DNA of 44,592 bases from an uncultured Acetobacteraceae bacterium (lineage in GTDB: Bacteria; Pseudomonadota; Alphaproteobacteria; Acetobacterales; Acetobacteraceae): positions 1-44,592 of the forward strand of contig CALFNB010000366.1 in the NCBI GenBank assembly GCA_937902425.1. The letters run 5' to 3'. The position numbers and the translations under genes are program-made. Within the stretch, counting starts at the first letter, position 1, and the number at the start of each line of letters is the position of its first letter. Below, one piece after another: positions 10,493-21,639 of the stretch. Under the pieces are notes generated by a model that made no database searches, had not been told where the DNA came from, and saw only the letters and a program-made list of their open reading frames with translations.

Positions 10493-11326
10493 ATGGACCT
10501 GACGACGGTCATGCGCGAAAAACTAAGCGCCTTCGTTATTGCCCACAACCGGGCGTCGCTGCTCGAAACCTGTCTGCGCGCGGTGTCATTCGCGGATCAA
10601 CTGATCGTTGTTGACAAGTCGTCCACCGATGGGTCGGCGGCTGTCGCATCGCGGTACTCGGATCGCGTTGAGATCGTTCCCTGGTCGCCAACGGTGGAGG
10701 AAACCCGCGCCTACGCGTTATCGCTTTGTCAGCATGAATGGATCCTGTTCCTCGATGACGACGAGATACTGTCTCCTGAAACCGGGCCATATTTGCGACG
10801 GGCCATGACCGAGTTGGACACGGAGATTTTCGCTATTCCATTGCGCCATTATATCCTCGGCATGCACGATGAGCGGGCATTCTATTGGCCGGAGGCGCAT
10901 CATCGTCTGTTTCGCAAGGGAGCGATCGATTTTATCCCAACTGTGCACGGTGGGACCATTCTGCACTCAGATCGTATCTCATCCATTCCATCGGAAAGCG
11001 GTGTTTGCATACACCATCTGTCGCATCCCGATGTCGCAAGCTTTATTGAACGCACCAATCGGTATACCGGCCGCCCAGACAGAGCCAAGGTCACTGGCGA
11101 TGAAGGCGATCTGATTGGTTTCGCGCATGGCAGGATCGAGTACTGGTTGGACCACACCGATGGTCGATCACCCAACGATTACCCGGCCGCGGTCGCGCTA
11201 TTGAGAGCGGTCTACGACATTGTGGACCGGTTGAAGACGTGGGAGGCGGCACGCGATGTGGATGGAGCAGAGTTGTTTCGGCTCATTCAGGGCAAATTCG
11301 CGGAATTGGCTGACGCCGGAAACTAA
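10493..11326 (+). CDS. Family 2 glycosyltransferase
   Basis: 277 residues with a GT-A fold. The nucleotide-binding start AFVIAHNRASLLETCLRA, the strand ADQLIVVDKSSTDGS and the metal-binding triad D88-D89-D90 in ILFLDDDEIL are typical of GT2 enzymes of the WaaE/KdtX type that add sugars to lipopolysaccharide core or proteins. No membrane segment is seen. The first ATG is used here, but one at 10511 (MREKLSAFV) would also give an intact domain; neither has a strong Shine-Dalgarno. It follows the coiled-coil methyltransferase by 57 bases on the same strand. Acceptor and sugar donor are unknown. Confidence 0.85.
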   Translation: MDLTTVMREKLSAFVIAHNRASLLETCLRAVSFADQLIVVDKSSTDGSAAVASRYSDRVEIVPWSPTVEETRAYALSLCQHEWILFLDDDEILSPETGPYLRRAMTELDTEIFAIPLRHYILGMHDERAFYWPEAHHRLFRKGAIDFIPTVHGGTILHSDRISSIPSESGVCIHHLSHPDVASFIERTNRYTGRPDRAKVTGDEGDLIGFAHGRIEYWLDHTDGRSPNDYPAAVALLRAVYDIVDRLKTWEAARDVDGAELFRLIQGKFAELADAGN

Positions 11327-11472
11327 GTGATCTGGCTGAGGTGTACGCGACCCCCGTCCCGATCGAGCACCCTGCGTCCCCAACGTGCCTCAAGGTTGGC
11401 CCAGACGAGCCGGGCAATGACGGGGAGAAGCCGGATGACGAACCGCGATCACGCGAGGCTGACCGAACCGTG

Positions 11473-12216
11473 TCAGCCGACCAATTTGCCACCGTCGACA
11501 GGGATCACGATCCCGGTGCTCGACGTCAGAAGAGTTACCGCCGCGATCACCGCCTGGGCCACCTCATCGGCCCGGACGACACGCTTGAGCGGCGTGGTCG
11601 CCGCAACCCTTTCAACCATCGCGGTGGTCCTGCCCGGCACGAACGCCGTATCGACGGCAGCTGGAGAAACAGTGAAAACGCGGATTTCCGGGCCAAGTAC
11701 CCGAGCCAGCGACAAGGCCATCGTGTCCAGTGCCGCCTTCGATCCGCCATAGGCGATGTTGCTGCCGGATCCGGTGATCGCCGCGACCGAGGAAATGTTC
11801 ACGATCACCGCGTCGCCCGACTTTTTCATCAGCGGCGCGAATGCGCGGATCATCGCGAACGGTCCCCGGACGTTGGCGGCGAATATGGCGTCGATCAGAT
11901 CGTCATCCAACGCCTCCAGATCGTGATGCGGCACCATGCGGGTGAAACCGGCGGAGTTCACCAGCACGTCGCAGCGTCCGAAATCACGCTCGATCGTCGC
12001 GGCGACCTCACGAATGACGTTGGTTTCCAGCATGGGAATACGCATCGCGCGATGTCCCGTTCCGGGCAACGCGGCGGCGATTTTCGCTGCCTCGGCGGAC
12101 TTGCCGTTGTAGCCGACAATAACGCGCGCTCCAGCCTCGGCGAGGCGTTGCGCCGTCGCGCCACCAATACCGCCGCTCGCGCCAGTCACGACGGCGACCT
12201 TGGCTTTCAGGTTCAT
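11473..12216 (-). CDS. Short-chain dehydrogenase/reductase
   Basis: 247 residues, classical SDR. The cofactor motif TGASGGIG is at 11-18, the structural NSAG at 87-90, the catalytic serine in NISSVAA (142-143), and the catalytic pair Y156-GGS-K160. These enzymes oxidise alcohols or reduce ketones with NAD(P)(H); the sequence resembles FabG-type 3-oxoacyl reductases but lies outside any fatty-acid cluster. GGGGAGAGG precedes the ATG at 12216. It is convergent with the glycosyltransferase and follows the lytic transglycosylase gene on the same strand by 179 bases, in which I see no gene. Substrate unknown. Confidence 0.88.
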   Translation of the reverse strand: MNLKAKVAVVTGASGGIGGATAQRLAEAGARVIVGYNGKSAEAAKIAAALPGTGHRAMRIPMLETNVIREVAATIERDFGRCDVLVNSAGFTRMVPHHDLEALDDDLIDAIFAANVRGPFAMIRAFAPLMKKSGDAVIVNISSVAAITGSGSNIAYGGSKAALDTMALSLARVLGPEIRVFTVSPAAVDTAFVPGRTTAMVERVAATTPLKRVVRADEVAQAVIAAVTLLTSSTGIVIPVDGGKLVG

Positions 12217-12395
12217 CTGGCCTCTCCCCGCTTTGTCGCGGCCAGTTTATCCAGATCAGCCGAGCGTCACCAGCGACGGGCGAAGGAGTTGTCCGATCAG
12301 CCAATTCCCGGGCGACGGCATTGGACGGGCCAACTTGCGAAATGTCGTGACCTGTCACGCCGCGGGATGCGGTCGCATCGAGTGCCAGCGGTGTT

Positions 12396-14105
12396 TTAGC
12401 CGCTCAACCCCACGGCGGGACAGGTCTCGGGACGCGCTCTCATCCCGCCCGGCACCGATCTGATCGGGGCAAATCTTGGATAGATTCCGGCGGCGAGTTC
12501 ATCCAGGCTGCTGGCTCGCAGCCGAAGTGCGGCGGCGTATTGCCACTGATACACCAGGACATCCTCAACAAACTGGCGCATGAATGCACTTGGGATCGCT
12601 TCCAGAAAGACAAACGGATCGTTATGATCACGAATCCCCGCGGCCCAGTGGCTCATACCTGTGGGACCCTGGCCGTAGGCGGCGATGAGTTTCAGGAGGT
12701 CGTCGCCGACCAGCGGATTGTCGCTCAGCTGGATCAGGTAGCGCTGGCCTATCGCCAGATTGGTCGATGGGTCATTCAGCCGATCGGTCTGGCCCTGACC
12801 GATGGCACCGATACTGATAGCGGTTGCCGGCATGACCTGCATCAGGCCGCGTGCACCAACCGATGAAACGGCGAGCGGCTGAAAGTTCGATTCGTGGCGA
12901 ACCACCGCGTAGACGAAGGCCGGATCCATGCGGAACCCGCCGGTAGGTCGCAGCATCGGTAGTTCGAACTTCCCAAGCGCGTTTTCGGCGGCATCGGTAT
13001 CGTCGCGCAATTCGTCGGCGAACTCATTAAAGCCGACCGCCTTGGCGACCAGGAACAATGAACGACCCAGAGTCGGTCGCGGTCCAGAGTCGAACCACAG
13101 TGTGCGCAACTCCGCCTCGGCTCGTTCGCGCTCTCCCACCTGGAGCAATGCGAAGCTTCTGCGGCCCGGCGCCGTCGCCATCAGAGCGTCGACATCAGCA
13201 TTGGTTACCACTGATCTGCTGGCGGAAGAGGACGCCATGCAGGAAACGGACGAGTTTAACGCGTGGCGAGCAATCAGGCCATAGAATGTGTCGCTTTCCC
13301 TCGCCGCACGGCGCAGCCAAAAGATATGGCTACCGCGGTCGTGCGCTTTCTCAGCCAGCCGCGCGGTCCAGAATGCCGCGGCGGCGCGCGAGGACGCGGT
13401 TTCAGCGTTTTGCCAGGCTGCCTCTAACAGGGGCTTCGCGGTGACGAAATCACTCAGACGCCAGGCGGCGATTCCGCCGGCAAACAGAGAGTCGGCGACT
13501 CCTGGTGCGGACCGCGTACCGGCCAGAAGCAATCGCGCGGCTTCGATCGCCGCCCGATCATCATTTTGCACCAGGAGGGTGCGGGGCGGAACCGCGCTGG
13601 CTGCTTTTTGGCCCGGCCAGGCTTTGGATCTGGCGACGCCCGGGGTGACCGGCGGCTCGCCCACGGGCTGGGCCAGGGTCTCCAGCAGTCCCAGGATCGC
13701 CGGAGCGTCTGGTTGGTCGCCAAACCGGGCGAGCCAGGAGGTAAGCTCCGCGGCGTCCGGGATGTAGGCGGTATTGAGATAGCGGTCGGCGAGAACCGCA
13801 CCGCGCAAAACGTCGCTTTCGAGGTGATCCATCTCCTGCGTAGCATCTGTGACGGCACCGGCTCGCTGCAGGGCGAAGATGCGCTTAATGCGGGCCACGT
13901 CACCGGGTGAGAGTGGTTGGGGCAAAGCGACGCTAGGGGCGCCGGGCATGCCGATGCGGGGGATCGCCAGGGCGGTTTGTTCGACCGCGTCGTCCGCGTT
14001 CTTAGCCCAGATGGGGGCGTTGAAGCCAGTCGCCGAAAGCACGGCGAAGGACAACATAAGTGAACGCAGCCGGTGGCGTCCCGACATGGGGCGTCTCGTT
14101 TGCAT
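12396..14105 (-). CDS. Periplasmic soluble lytic murein transglycosylase (Slt-like)
   Basis: 569 residues from the chosen ATG. The N-terminus MQTRRPMSGRHRLRSLMLSFA..GFNAPIWA looks like a signal peptide. A long alpha-helical region (~residues 60-380) precedes a C-terminal lysozyme-like SLT domain: the catalytic glutamate lies in VVRHESNFQP and is followed by the family motif SSVGARGLMQVMPATA and later IAAYGQGPTGM. Such enzymes cleave the glycan strands of peptidoglycan with formation of 1,6-anhydromuramic acid. The frame also allows a TTG start at 14126 and an ATG at 14087; no Shine-Dalgarno clearly decides. The 320 bases between this gene and recF hold an AT-rich, promoter-like stretch and a 15-bp palindrome but no gene. 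Confidence 0.9.
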   Translation of the reverse strand: MQTRRPMSGRHRLRSLMLSFAVLSATGFNAPIWAKNADDAVEQTALAIPRIGMPGAPSVALPQPLSPGDVARIKRIFALQRAGAVTDATQEMDHLESDVLRGAVLADRYLNTAYIPDAAELTSWLARFGDQPDAPAILGLLETLAQPVGEPPVTPGVARSKAWPGQKAASAVPPRTLLVQNDDRAAIEAARLLLAGTRSAPGVADSLFAGGIAAWRLSDFVTAKPLLEAAWQNAETASSRAAAAFWTARLAEKAHDRGSHIFWLRRAARESDTFYGLIARHALNSSVSCMASSSASRSVVTNADVDALMATAPGRRSFALLQVGERERAEAELRTLWFDSGPRPTLGRSLFLVAKAVGFNEFADELRDDTDAAENALGKFELPMLRPTGGFRMDPAFVYAVVRHESNFQPLAVSSVGARGLMQVMPATAISIGAIGQGQTDRLNDPSTNLAIGQRYLIQLSDNPLVGDDLLKLIAAYGQGPTGMSHWAAGIRDHNDPFVFLEAIPSAFMRQFVEDVLVYQWQYAAALRLRASSLDELAAGIYPRFAPIRSVPGGMRARPETCPAVGLSG

Positions 14106-14209
14106 CGTCTGTGAATAGAGCCTCAATCCAGGCGATGCAAGACTTTAAGTTAACCTCGCCTGGATTGTGCCGTGCGCCCAAGGTGATTGTTCTTCACTGT
14201 CATGATGCT

Positions 14210-14224
14210 GATTTATCATAAATC
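14210..14224. promoter_or_regulatory. 15-bp perfect palindrome upstream of recF
   Basis: GATTTAT-C-ATAAATC is a perfect inverted repeat around one base in the AT-rich gap between the divergent lytic transglycosylase and recF genes. It resembles a dimeric regulator operator, but which protein binds is not known. Confidence 0.4.
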
Positions 14225-14425
14225 TCCGTGGTCAGAACTGCCTGAAAGTTACTGTAATACTTAGATTTCTTGATCGAGATGTCCACCCGATCGCAACCCG
14301 ATCTCTGGGTCAGGAAAGGCCGGGGCGGCCAGAAGTGTTTCGTCTCTATTTTGCGCGCGCGTCCCGACAACTGTCTGCCGAGCGGCCCCCTTTCACCGTT
14401 GGGGATCCGCTGCCATGTTCGCCAT

Positions 14426-15595
14426 GTGCTGCGTCTGCATCGTCTGATTCTGACCGACTTCCGCAATTATGCGACGCTGACATGGCGACCGCGGGCGCCA
14501 GTCAGCGTCCTGATCGGACCGAACGGCTCCGGCAAGAGCAACCTGCTGGAAGCCCTGTCGCTGCTGGTGCCGGGCCGGGGCCTCCGCGGAGCCCGGGGCG
14601 CCGATCTGCCACGGAGGGGCGGCCCCGGCACATGGGCCGTCGCCGGGAAATTCTCAACGCTACAGGGTGAAGTTGATATCGGCACCGGTACCGCACCGGA
14701 CGGTGGTAGTGACCGGCGGGTGTTCCGGCTCGACGGTACCACGCCGCGCAATCAGGCTGAGATCGCCAGCCGTGCCGCCGCGATTTGGCTGACCCCCAGG
14801 ATGGACCGGTTGTTTCAGGAGGGTGCGTCGGGCCGCCGCCGCTTCCTGGATCGCCTTGTGTGGGCATTGGACGCCACACATGCACGCGAGGTCGCCGCAC
14901 ACGATGGCGCCATGACCCAGCGCAACCGCCTGCTGGCGGAGGGACGCGCCGAGCCCGCGTGGCTCTCTGGGCTGGAGGATGCAATGGCGCGCCATGGCGT
15001 GGCTGCGACGGCGGCCCGGATGGCCCTGGTGCGCCGGCTGAACGATGTTCCCATCCGCGGTGCGCTTTATTCCGCTTTTCCTCCGACAAGGATTGGCCTT
15101 GTTTGCGCGATCGCCAACCGGTTGGCTATTTCCCCCGCGCTGGAGGCCGAGGACTGGTTGCGCGCGACGCTGGCCGCGAACCGAGCCCGCGATGCCGCCT
15201 CCGGTGCCGCGGCGCTCGGCGCCCATCGGGCGGACATGACGCTTACCGATCTGGAAACCCGTACCGAAGCCGGGCTGGCCAGTACCGGGCAGCACAAGAG
15301 GTTGCTGATCGGTCTCATCCTGTCCCATGCGCGGCTGATAGCCGAGGTGCGGGGGTTCGCGCCATTGCTGCTGCTGGACGAGCCGGCGGTACATTTGGAC
15401 GAGGATCGTCGTGCTGATCTGTTTCGGGCACTGCGCGTATCGCCCGCGCAGGTGATTATGACGGGAACGGACGCGGAGACATTTCTCCCCCTCGCCGATC
15501 ACGCGGAGGCATGGCGGGCGAACGCCGGAGAATTGCGTCGCGAGCCGGGGTTTTCGACTGGGTCTCCCCTGTCCTCCGACGGCGGTACGTGCTAA
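14426..15595 (+). CDS. recF: DNA replication and repair protein RecF
   Basis: 389 residues from a GTG start. RecF is an ABC-type ATPase of the SMC/Rad50 class that loads RecA at gaps via RecFOR. Visible motifs are the Walker A GPNGSGKSN, the N-terminal LRLHRLILTDFRNYATL typical of RecF, a signature-like STGQHKRLLIGLIL, and Walker B LLLLDEPAVHLDEDR. The open frame begins at 14270, but residues before 14426 (HVRHV) have no RecF similarity, while GTG at 14426 gives the canonical MLRLHRL start. recF is followed 43 bases later by gyrB, the conserved order from the ancestral dnaA-dnaN-recF-gyrB cluster; dnaA and dnaN are not upstream here. Confidence 0.93.
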   Translation: MLRLHRLILTDFRNYATLTWRPRAPVSVLIGPNGSGKSNLLEALSLLVPGRGLRGARGADLPRRGGPGTWAVAGKFSTLQGEVDIGTGTAPDGGSDRRVFRLDGTTPRNQAEIASRAAAIWLTPRMDRLFQEGASGRRRFLDRLVWALDATHAREVAAHDGAMTQRNRLLAEGRAEPAWLSGLEDAMARHGVAATAARMALVRRLNDVPIRGALYSAFPPTRIGLVCAIANRLAISPALEAEDWLRATLAANRARDAASGAAALGAHRADMTLTDLETRTEAGLASTGQHKRLLIGLILSHARLIAEVRGFAPLLLLDEPAVHLDEDRRADLFRALRVSPAQVIMTGTDAETFLPLADHAEAWRANAGELRREPGFSTGSPLSSDGGTC

Positions 15596-15605
15596 GAATC
15601 TATAG

Positions 15606-18086
<2,481 letters not shown>

Positions 18087-18104
18087 CATCGTGTCAGCGC
18101 TCTG

Positions 18105-18350
18105 ATGCGTGAGGTCCGTAAGCAGGTGAACGCTTCGATTGTCGATCCGGCGTTCATCGTCGCGGTGCGGAAGAAACTCGACCTGGATCAGCGCGAGGCC
18201 GCCGAAATTTTCGGTGGCGGCGTCAACGCGTTTGCGCGCTACGAGAATGGCAAGACCAAGCTGCCGCTGGCGCTGGTCAAGCTGCTTAAGTTGCTCGACC
18301 GGCATCCCGATCTTTTATCGGAAGTACGAGAAGCACGGGTTGACGCCTGA
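18105..18350 (+). CDS. MqsA-type HTH antitoxin-like protein, HTH domain only
   Basis: 81 residues. The sequence FIVAVRKKLDLDQREAAEIFGGGVNAFARYENGKTKLPLALVKLLKLLDRHPDLL is the helix-turn-helix domain of MqsA-family antitoxins (segments AAEIFGGGVNAFARYE and PLALVKLLKLLD are diagnostic). Full MqsA has an N-terminal zinc-binding domain with CxxC pairs that holds the MqsR toxin; here that domain is missing and no toxin gene is adjacent. It starts 18 bases after gyrB in the same frame and likely rides on its transcript; no good Shine-Dalgarno is visible. It may be an orphan DNA-binding regulator or a remnant of a toxin-antitoxin pair. Confidence 0.75.
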   Translation: MREVRKQVNASIVDPAFIVAVRKKLDLDQREAAEIFGGGVNAFARYENGKTKLPLALVKLLKLLDRHPDLLSEVREARVDA

Positions 18351-18487
18351 ATGTGAGTTCACACGATTTCGTAACAAAGGAACCATCGATCCGGAACATT
18401 GGCATTATCGATCGGACCTGGTTGCCCCCCGGCCTCGCCCATGCCACGGTCCTCGAACCCCTCGACCGTCAACAGTGAGCGCAGCAC

Positions 18488-19414
18488 GTGACCCTTATCC
18501 TGGCCAGCCGCCCGAACGTTTACTCCTCCTCGCCACTCGACCGTATCGCCACGCGGCGGGAAGATCATGCCTGGATCGAGCAGCAACTGCTTAACCCGGA
18601 AAGCCTGTTCGTGCCGGTTTGGCGCAACCGCAATCTGGTCACCGGCATGGACGCCGGCACGCCGGAGGCGGTTTACATCTCCGGTGAGGCGGCGGCTCGA
18701 TTGCGAATGAGCAACGGTCCATGGGCATTTCTCGGGTTGCTCAATGAACAGGCGGTGTTCGCCATCGACATCAGTTCCGCCGAAGATCCGGTCCCGCTGC
18801 TGCCGGAATCGGTTGGCACATTCGTCGATCTTCGTTCAGTCGGCTGGGGTGTGCCGAAGCCTGAGGCGTCCGTACTGGCGCATGCTCGCGGCCTGATGCA
18901 TTGGCGTGCCCGCCATCGTTTTTGCGGCGTATGCGGCGGTGTGTGTACCATCAAATCGTCGGGCCACATGATGCAGTGCACCGCGTGCGATGCTCAGCAT
19001 TTTCCGCGCACCGACCCAGCTGTCATCATGCTGGTGCACAGGGGCGACATGGCGCTGCTCGGCCATTCCACCCGGTTCCCGCGTGCGACGATGTATTCGA
19101 CATTGGCCGGCTTCGTCGAACCTGGTGAAACGCTCGAAGAAGCGGTCCGGCGCGAGGTGCTGGAGGAAGTCGGCGTGACGTGCGGTGACGTTCACTATCA
19201 CTCCAGCCAACCCTGGCCGTTCCCGGGCAACATCATGCTCGGTTTCTACGCCGAGGGCCTGACCGAAGAAATCACCATAGACCCTGAGGAACTGAAGGAC
19301 GCACGCTGGTTCACCCGCGAGCAGATGCAGAATTGCGACCAGCATGGGTTCCAGTTGCCGCGTGTCGACAGCATCGCGCGGCGTCTGATCGAGGACTGGC
19401 TGGCGCACGGCTGA
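18488..19414 (+). CDS. nudC: NAD+ diphosphatase (NADH pyrophosphatase)
   Basis: 308 residues. A four-cysteine zinc ribbon (CGVCGG ... CTACDAQHFPRTDPAVI) precedes the Nudix box GFVEPGETLEEAVRREVLEE, which matches GX5EX7REUXEEXGU. The SQPWPFP motif that follows is specific to NADH pyrophosphatases. NudC hydrolyses NAD(H) to NMN(H) and AMP and removes NAD caps from RNA. The start is a GTG at 18488. The next gene (DUF488) starts five bases after the stop, so the two are probably co-transcribed. Confidence 0.94.
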   Translation: MTLILASRPNVYSSSPLDRIATRREDHAWIEQQLLNPESLFVPVWRNRNLVTGMDAGTPEAVYISGEAAARLRMSNGPWAFLGLLNEQAVFAIDISSAEDPVPLLPESVGTFVDLRSVGWGVPKPEASVLAHARGLMHWRARHRFCGVCGGVCTIKSSGHMMQCTACDAQHFPRTDPAVIMLVHRGDMALLGHSTRFPRATMYSTLAGFVEPGETLEEAVRREVLEEVGVTCGDVHYHSSQPWPFPGNIMLGFYAEGLTEEITIDPEELKDARWFTREQMQNCDQHGFQLPRVDSIARRLIEDWLAHG

Positions 19415-19418
19415 CCGC

Positions 19419-19892
19419 GTGCCTTCCGACTTGCTGACCATCGGGTATGAGGGCTGCACCATCGACGGCGTGTTAACGACGCTGCGGGAAGCACGGGTTG
19501 GCCTGCTGATCGACGTCCGCGCGGTGGCCGCCTCCAGAAAGCCGGGCTTCTCGAAACGCCAACTCGCGGCAGGTCTTGACCAGGCGGGAATCGGCTACCT
19601 GCACCTCCAGCGTCTCGGCACCCCCAAATCTGGGCGCGACGCGGTCCGGTCCGGGCATCCAGAGCGGATGGTGCCGATCTTCCGGGCTCACATGGAAACG
19701 CCCGAAGCCCAGTGGGCGCTGACCGAAGCGAAAGCTTTGGCGGTGGAAAAGCGATGCTGTTTGCTGTGCTTTGAACGCGACCATCACCACTGCCACCGTC
19801 ACCTGGTGGCGGAGATGATCGCCGCCGAAACCGGTCAGACGATCGACCATCTGGAGGTCCCTGTCCCGCGGCCAGGCACTCTGTTTCCCTGA
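19419..19892 (+). CDS. DUF488 family protein
   Basis: 157 residues with a GTG start. The N-terminal TIGYEGCTIDGVLTTL, the central LIDVRAVAASRKPGFSK and the C-terminal CLLCFERDHHHCHRHLVAEMI are the three conserved blocks of DUF488 proteins. The function of the family is not established; the conserved arginine, cysteine and histidines suggest a phosphate- or metal-binding site. It is separated from nudC by four bases. The 169 bases after it, before secD, hold no gene that I can see. Confidence 0.85.
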   Translation: MPSDLLTIGYEGCTIDGVLTTLREARVGLLIDVRAVAASRKPGFSKRQLAAGLDQAGIGYLHLQRLGTPKSGRDAVRSGHPERMVPIFRAHMETPEAQWALTEAKALAVEKRCCLLCFERDHHHCHRHLVAEMIAAETGQTIDHLEVPVPRPGTLFP

Positions 19893-20061
19893 GATGCCTG
19901 GCCGTTCTCCGTTATTGAAGTCCGTTGAGCCGAGTTCGTGACGCGCAGGCGCAAGGGTACGGCATCGACGCGGGATCAGTCCCATCGGGCTTGCCTCTGG
20001 ACAACCTTGAACCGCGTGGCGCATAGGGGCGCCCGTCACAGGGAGCCGCCAACACAACACC

Positions 20062-21630
20062 ATGATGTACTTCAGCCGCCTGAAGGCCGCCGCCATCCTC
20101 GGCGTCTGTTTGCTCGGGCTGCTGGTCAGCCTGCCTAACGCGTTTCCCGCTCCGGCCTCCTGGGTGCCATGGCGCACTGTGCATCTTGGGCTCGACCTCA
20201 AGGGCGGCAGCTACCTGCTGATGGAGGTCGACATGAAGGCGGTGATCAAGGAGCGGTTGGACAGCCTCGTCGATGCGGTTCGCCAGGCGTTGCGGCCCGG
20301 AGCGATTTTCTACCAGACTCTGGAAGCGCAACCGGATCAAAACCGTGTCGTGCTGCGTTCTCGCGATCCCGCGAAGACCGATGCGGCGATGAGCGCGCTT
20401 CTACCGCTGGTGCAGCGAGACGGGCCGAACAACGCGCCCGACCTCGACATCGTGACCGCGGCGGACGGCGCGATCACGCTTACTCTTTCACCGGTAGCGC
20501 TTCACGCGCGGGCGGCGGGGGCCGTGCAGCAATCGATCGAGATTGTCCGCCGCCGCATCGACGAAACCGGCGTCGTCGATCCGCAGATCACCCAGCAGGG
20601 CGACAGCCGCATCATCGTACAGCTGCCCGGCATCGAGGATCCGAACCGCATCAAGCAATTGCTCGGCAAAACCGCGCACATGACCTTCCGCCTGGTGGAT
20701 GAGACAGCGAACGCCGGTTCGCCGCCGCCACCCGGCGTCGAGTTCCTGCCGATGCAGGAGGGAGGCGGCAAGATCGCGGTCCGCAAGCGGGTGGATGTCG
20801 ATGGCGGCGATCTGACCGATGCCCGCGCCGGCACCAACGGTCAAACCGGTGAGTGGATCGTCAACTTCAAATTCAATTCCAATGGGGCCCGCCGCTTCGC
20901 CGACATCACCCGTGCCAATGTCAACCATCGCTTCGCGATCGTGCTCGACGACAAGGTCATCTCCGCCCCGACAATTCGCGAGCCGATCACCGGAGGGTCT
21001 GGCCAGATCAGCGGTGGCTTCACCGCCAACAGTGCCAACGACCTCGCGGTGTTGTTGCGCGCTGGCGCGCTGCCGGCTCCGTTGACCGTTGTCGAAGAAC
21101 GCACCATCGGACCTGAGCTTGGCGCCGACAGCATTCGGGCCGGAGCCATTTCTCTGTTGGCCGGCTTTCTGTTCGTCATCGCGTTCATGGCATTCTTCTA
21201 TGGACTGTTCGGCTGGTTCGCTAATCTCTGCCTGGTCGTGAACCTGGTGCTGATGCTGGCGTTGATGTCGTTGCTGGAGGCGACCCTGACGTTACCGGGC
21301 ATGGCGGGCATATTGCTGACCCTTGGCATGGCGGTCGACGCCAACATCCTGATCAATGAGCGTATCCGTGAGGAGCAAAAACGTGGGCGGCCGCCGCTGG
21401 CCGCGCTCGAACATGGGTTTCAGCGCGCTTATGCCACGATCTTCGACTCTAACGCGGCGACCTTTCTGTCCCACGTCATGCTATTTGTGTTCGGGTCAGG
21501 CCCGGTCAAAGGTTTCGCCGTTACCATCACGATCGGCATCGCGACCTCGATGTTCACCGCCTGGATGCTGACCCGGCTGCTGGTGTCGCAGTGGTACGTC
21601 GCGGTTCGCCCCAGGCTGTTACCGGTCTGA
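20062..21630 (+). CDS. secD: Protein translocase subunit SecD
   Basis: 522 residues. SecD and SecF form an inner-membrane complex that uses the proton gradient to pull proteins out of the SecYEG channel. The first membrane helix (residues ~8-26), the periplasmic P1 start LGLDLKGGSYLLMEVD, the P1 head region and the C-terminal five-helix bundle with LTLGMAVDANILINERIREE are all present. Two ATGs stand at 20062 and 20065; GGGAG at 20041 is rather far upstream. YajC, which often precedes secD, is absent. secF starts nine bases after the stop. Confidence 0.96.
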   Translation: MMYFSRLKAAAILGVCLLGLLVSLPNAFPAPASWVPWRTVHLGLDLKGGSYLLMEVDMKAVIKERLDSLVDAVRQALRPGAIFYQTLEAQPDQNRVVLRSRDPAKTDAAMSALLPLVQRDGPNNAPDLDIVTAADGAITLTLSPVALHARAAGAVQQSIEIVRRRIDETGVVDPQITQQGDSRIIVQLPGIEDPNRIKQLLGKTAHMTFRLVDETANAGSPPPPGVEFLPMQEGGGKIAVRKRVDVDGGDLTDARAGTNGQTGEWIVNFKFNSNGARRFADITRANVNHRFAIVLDDKVISAPTIREPITGGSGQISGGFTANSANDLAVLLRAGALPAPLTVVEERTIGPELGADSIRAGAISLLAGFLFVIAFMAFFYGLFGWFANLCLVVNLVLMLALMSLLEATLTLPGMAGILLTLGMAVDANILINERIREEQKRGRPPLAALEHGFQRAYATIFDSNAATFLSHVMLFVFGSGPVKGFAVTITIGIATSMFTAWMLTRLLVSQWYVAVRPRLLPV

Positions 21631-21639
21631 GGACGCCCC

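Noticed and set aside
11341-12399. 352-codon plus-strand frame
   Set aside because: Antisense to the SDR gene; composition is that of a mirrored frame and no domain is seen.
20488-20928. Minus-strand frame of 146 codons
   Set aside because: Antisense to secD with no motif or ribosome binding site.
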